Shown: positions 63,826 through 64,000 of the stretch, one piece after another
Layout: every line of letters starts with the position of its first letter
Numbering within the stretch: the first letter of the stretch is position 1
Source: Gammaproteobacteria bacterium
GTDB taxonomy: Bacteria > Pseudomonadota > Gammaproteobacteria > Pseudomonadales > Azotimanducaceae_A
DNA: 64,000 nt
Assembly: GCA_012960755.1 (NCBI GenBank)
Contig: DUAT01000078.1
Span: forward strand, 242,330-306,329
Direction of reading: 5' to 3'
Notes under the pieces: model-generated
What the model saw: the letters and a program-made list of their open reading frames with translations, nothing else
What the model was told of the DNA's origin: nothing
Database searches by the model: none
Program-made: the position numbers and the translations under genes

Positions 63826-64000
63826 TGTAGTGGCATAGTTAATTTGGCCACCTAATTGGAGGTGATATTATCATCTCAAGGACAACTAGGTGACAGTATG
63901 AACAAACGTATCAGAAGACGCTTTGATCCAGATTTCAGGTTAGAAACGGATCAGGAGCAGCTACCGGATCATGCAGGGGTCGCATTCCACCCGCCAGTTA
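63826..64000 (+). mobile_element. Left end of an IS3-like insertion sequence (runs off window)
   Basis: TGTAGTGGCATAGTTAATTT opens a non-coding leader of about 70 bases followed by a small basic ORF, as in IS3-family elements. Only the left end is present, so neither the right terminal repeat nor a target duplication can be checked. Its first bases resemble the ends of the miniature element at 7385-7475 (TGTAGTG). Confidence 0.45.
63898..64000 (+). CDS. Possible IS3 OrfA (transposase) N-terminus, partial
   Basis: The ATG at 63898 starts MNKRIRRRFDPDFRLE, which resembles the first residues of IS3-family OrfA proteins (helix-turn-helix of the Tnp_1 type). After that the expected continuation is not found in this frame (TDQEQLPDHAGVAF), so the element may be disrupted or the match may be short and accidental. 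The gene leaves the window. Confidence 0.35.
   Translation, partial: MNKRIRRRFDPDFRLETDQEQLPDHAGVAFHPPV

Overview
The window looks like a chromosomal segment of a gammaproteobacterium, with base composition near balanced. Gene order is strongly reminiscent of Pseudomonas and its marine relatives: mutM/coaD/rsmD/ftsYEX/rpoH, then trmB/hemW/rdgB/yggT/proC/yggS/pilT/pilU, ruvX/algH/tonB/gshB beside pilG-H-I-J-chpA-chpC, rsmE, metF-metK, tkt-pgk-fba, rpiA-ilvA, zapA-6S RNA-fau, pepP-ubi, gcv, rppH-ptsP and lgt. The type IV pilus chemosensory system, 6S RNA in the zapA-fau gap and the ygfB-pepP order all fit this class. I cannot name the genus.

Layout. 1-17.8 kb: DNA repair, CoA synthesis, rRNA/tRNA modification, FtsY and FtsEX (membrane targeting and division), sigma-32, heme chaperone, nucleotide clean-up, proline and PLP enzymes, the PilT/PilU retraction ATPases, and a leftward ruvX-algH-tonB-gshB group. 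18-28.2 kb: the Pil-Chp chemosensory operon with a 2085-residue hybrid kinase ChpA. The methyltransferase (pilK) and methylesterase (chpB) genes found in P. aeruginosa are absent here. 28.3-39.9 kb: rsmE, metF-metK, carbon metabolism (tkt, pgk, fba, a D-2-hydroxyacid-type FAD dehydrogenase, rpiA), ilvA and peptide deformylase. 40-49.6 kb: fau, 6S RNA, zapA, ygfB, pepP, a ubiquinone hydroxylase and the glycine cleavage genes with a two-gene P-protein. 49.7-60 kb: an unknown membrane protein, a HAD hydrolase, rppH, ptsP, an NRDE protein, lgt, fabV, a MASE2-type adenylate cyclase (CyaB-like) and hemE. CyaB makes the cAMP that the Pil-Chp pathway controls in P. aeruginosa, so both ends of that pathway may lie in this window.

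60-64 kb is the accessory part: a mobile-type or small chromosomal integron. The integrase gene reads leftward and is broken by one in-frame TGA with all later catalytic residues intact. An attI-like core (GTTAGGC) follows, then a rightward array of five cassettes with four attC sites of 58-96 bp. Cassette products are a one-helix family protein, a CrtO-like putative acyltransferase, a membrane/zinc-ribbon protein, an overlapping DUF4160/DUF2442 pair and a small charged protein. An IS3-like end interrupts the array at the right edge.

Three miniature inverted-repeat elements sit against core genes. One (54349-54462) supplies the last codons and stop of the NRDE gene. One (7385-7475, flanked by CTAG) separates what would otherwise be an abutting TAG/ATG junction between the DUF423 gene and trmB, and carries a promoter-like sequence. 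One (3020-3164) lies upstream of ftsY, with a solo arm beside proC.
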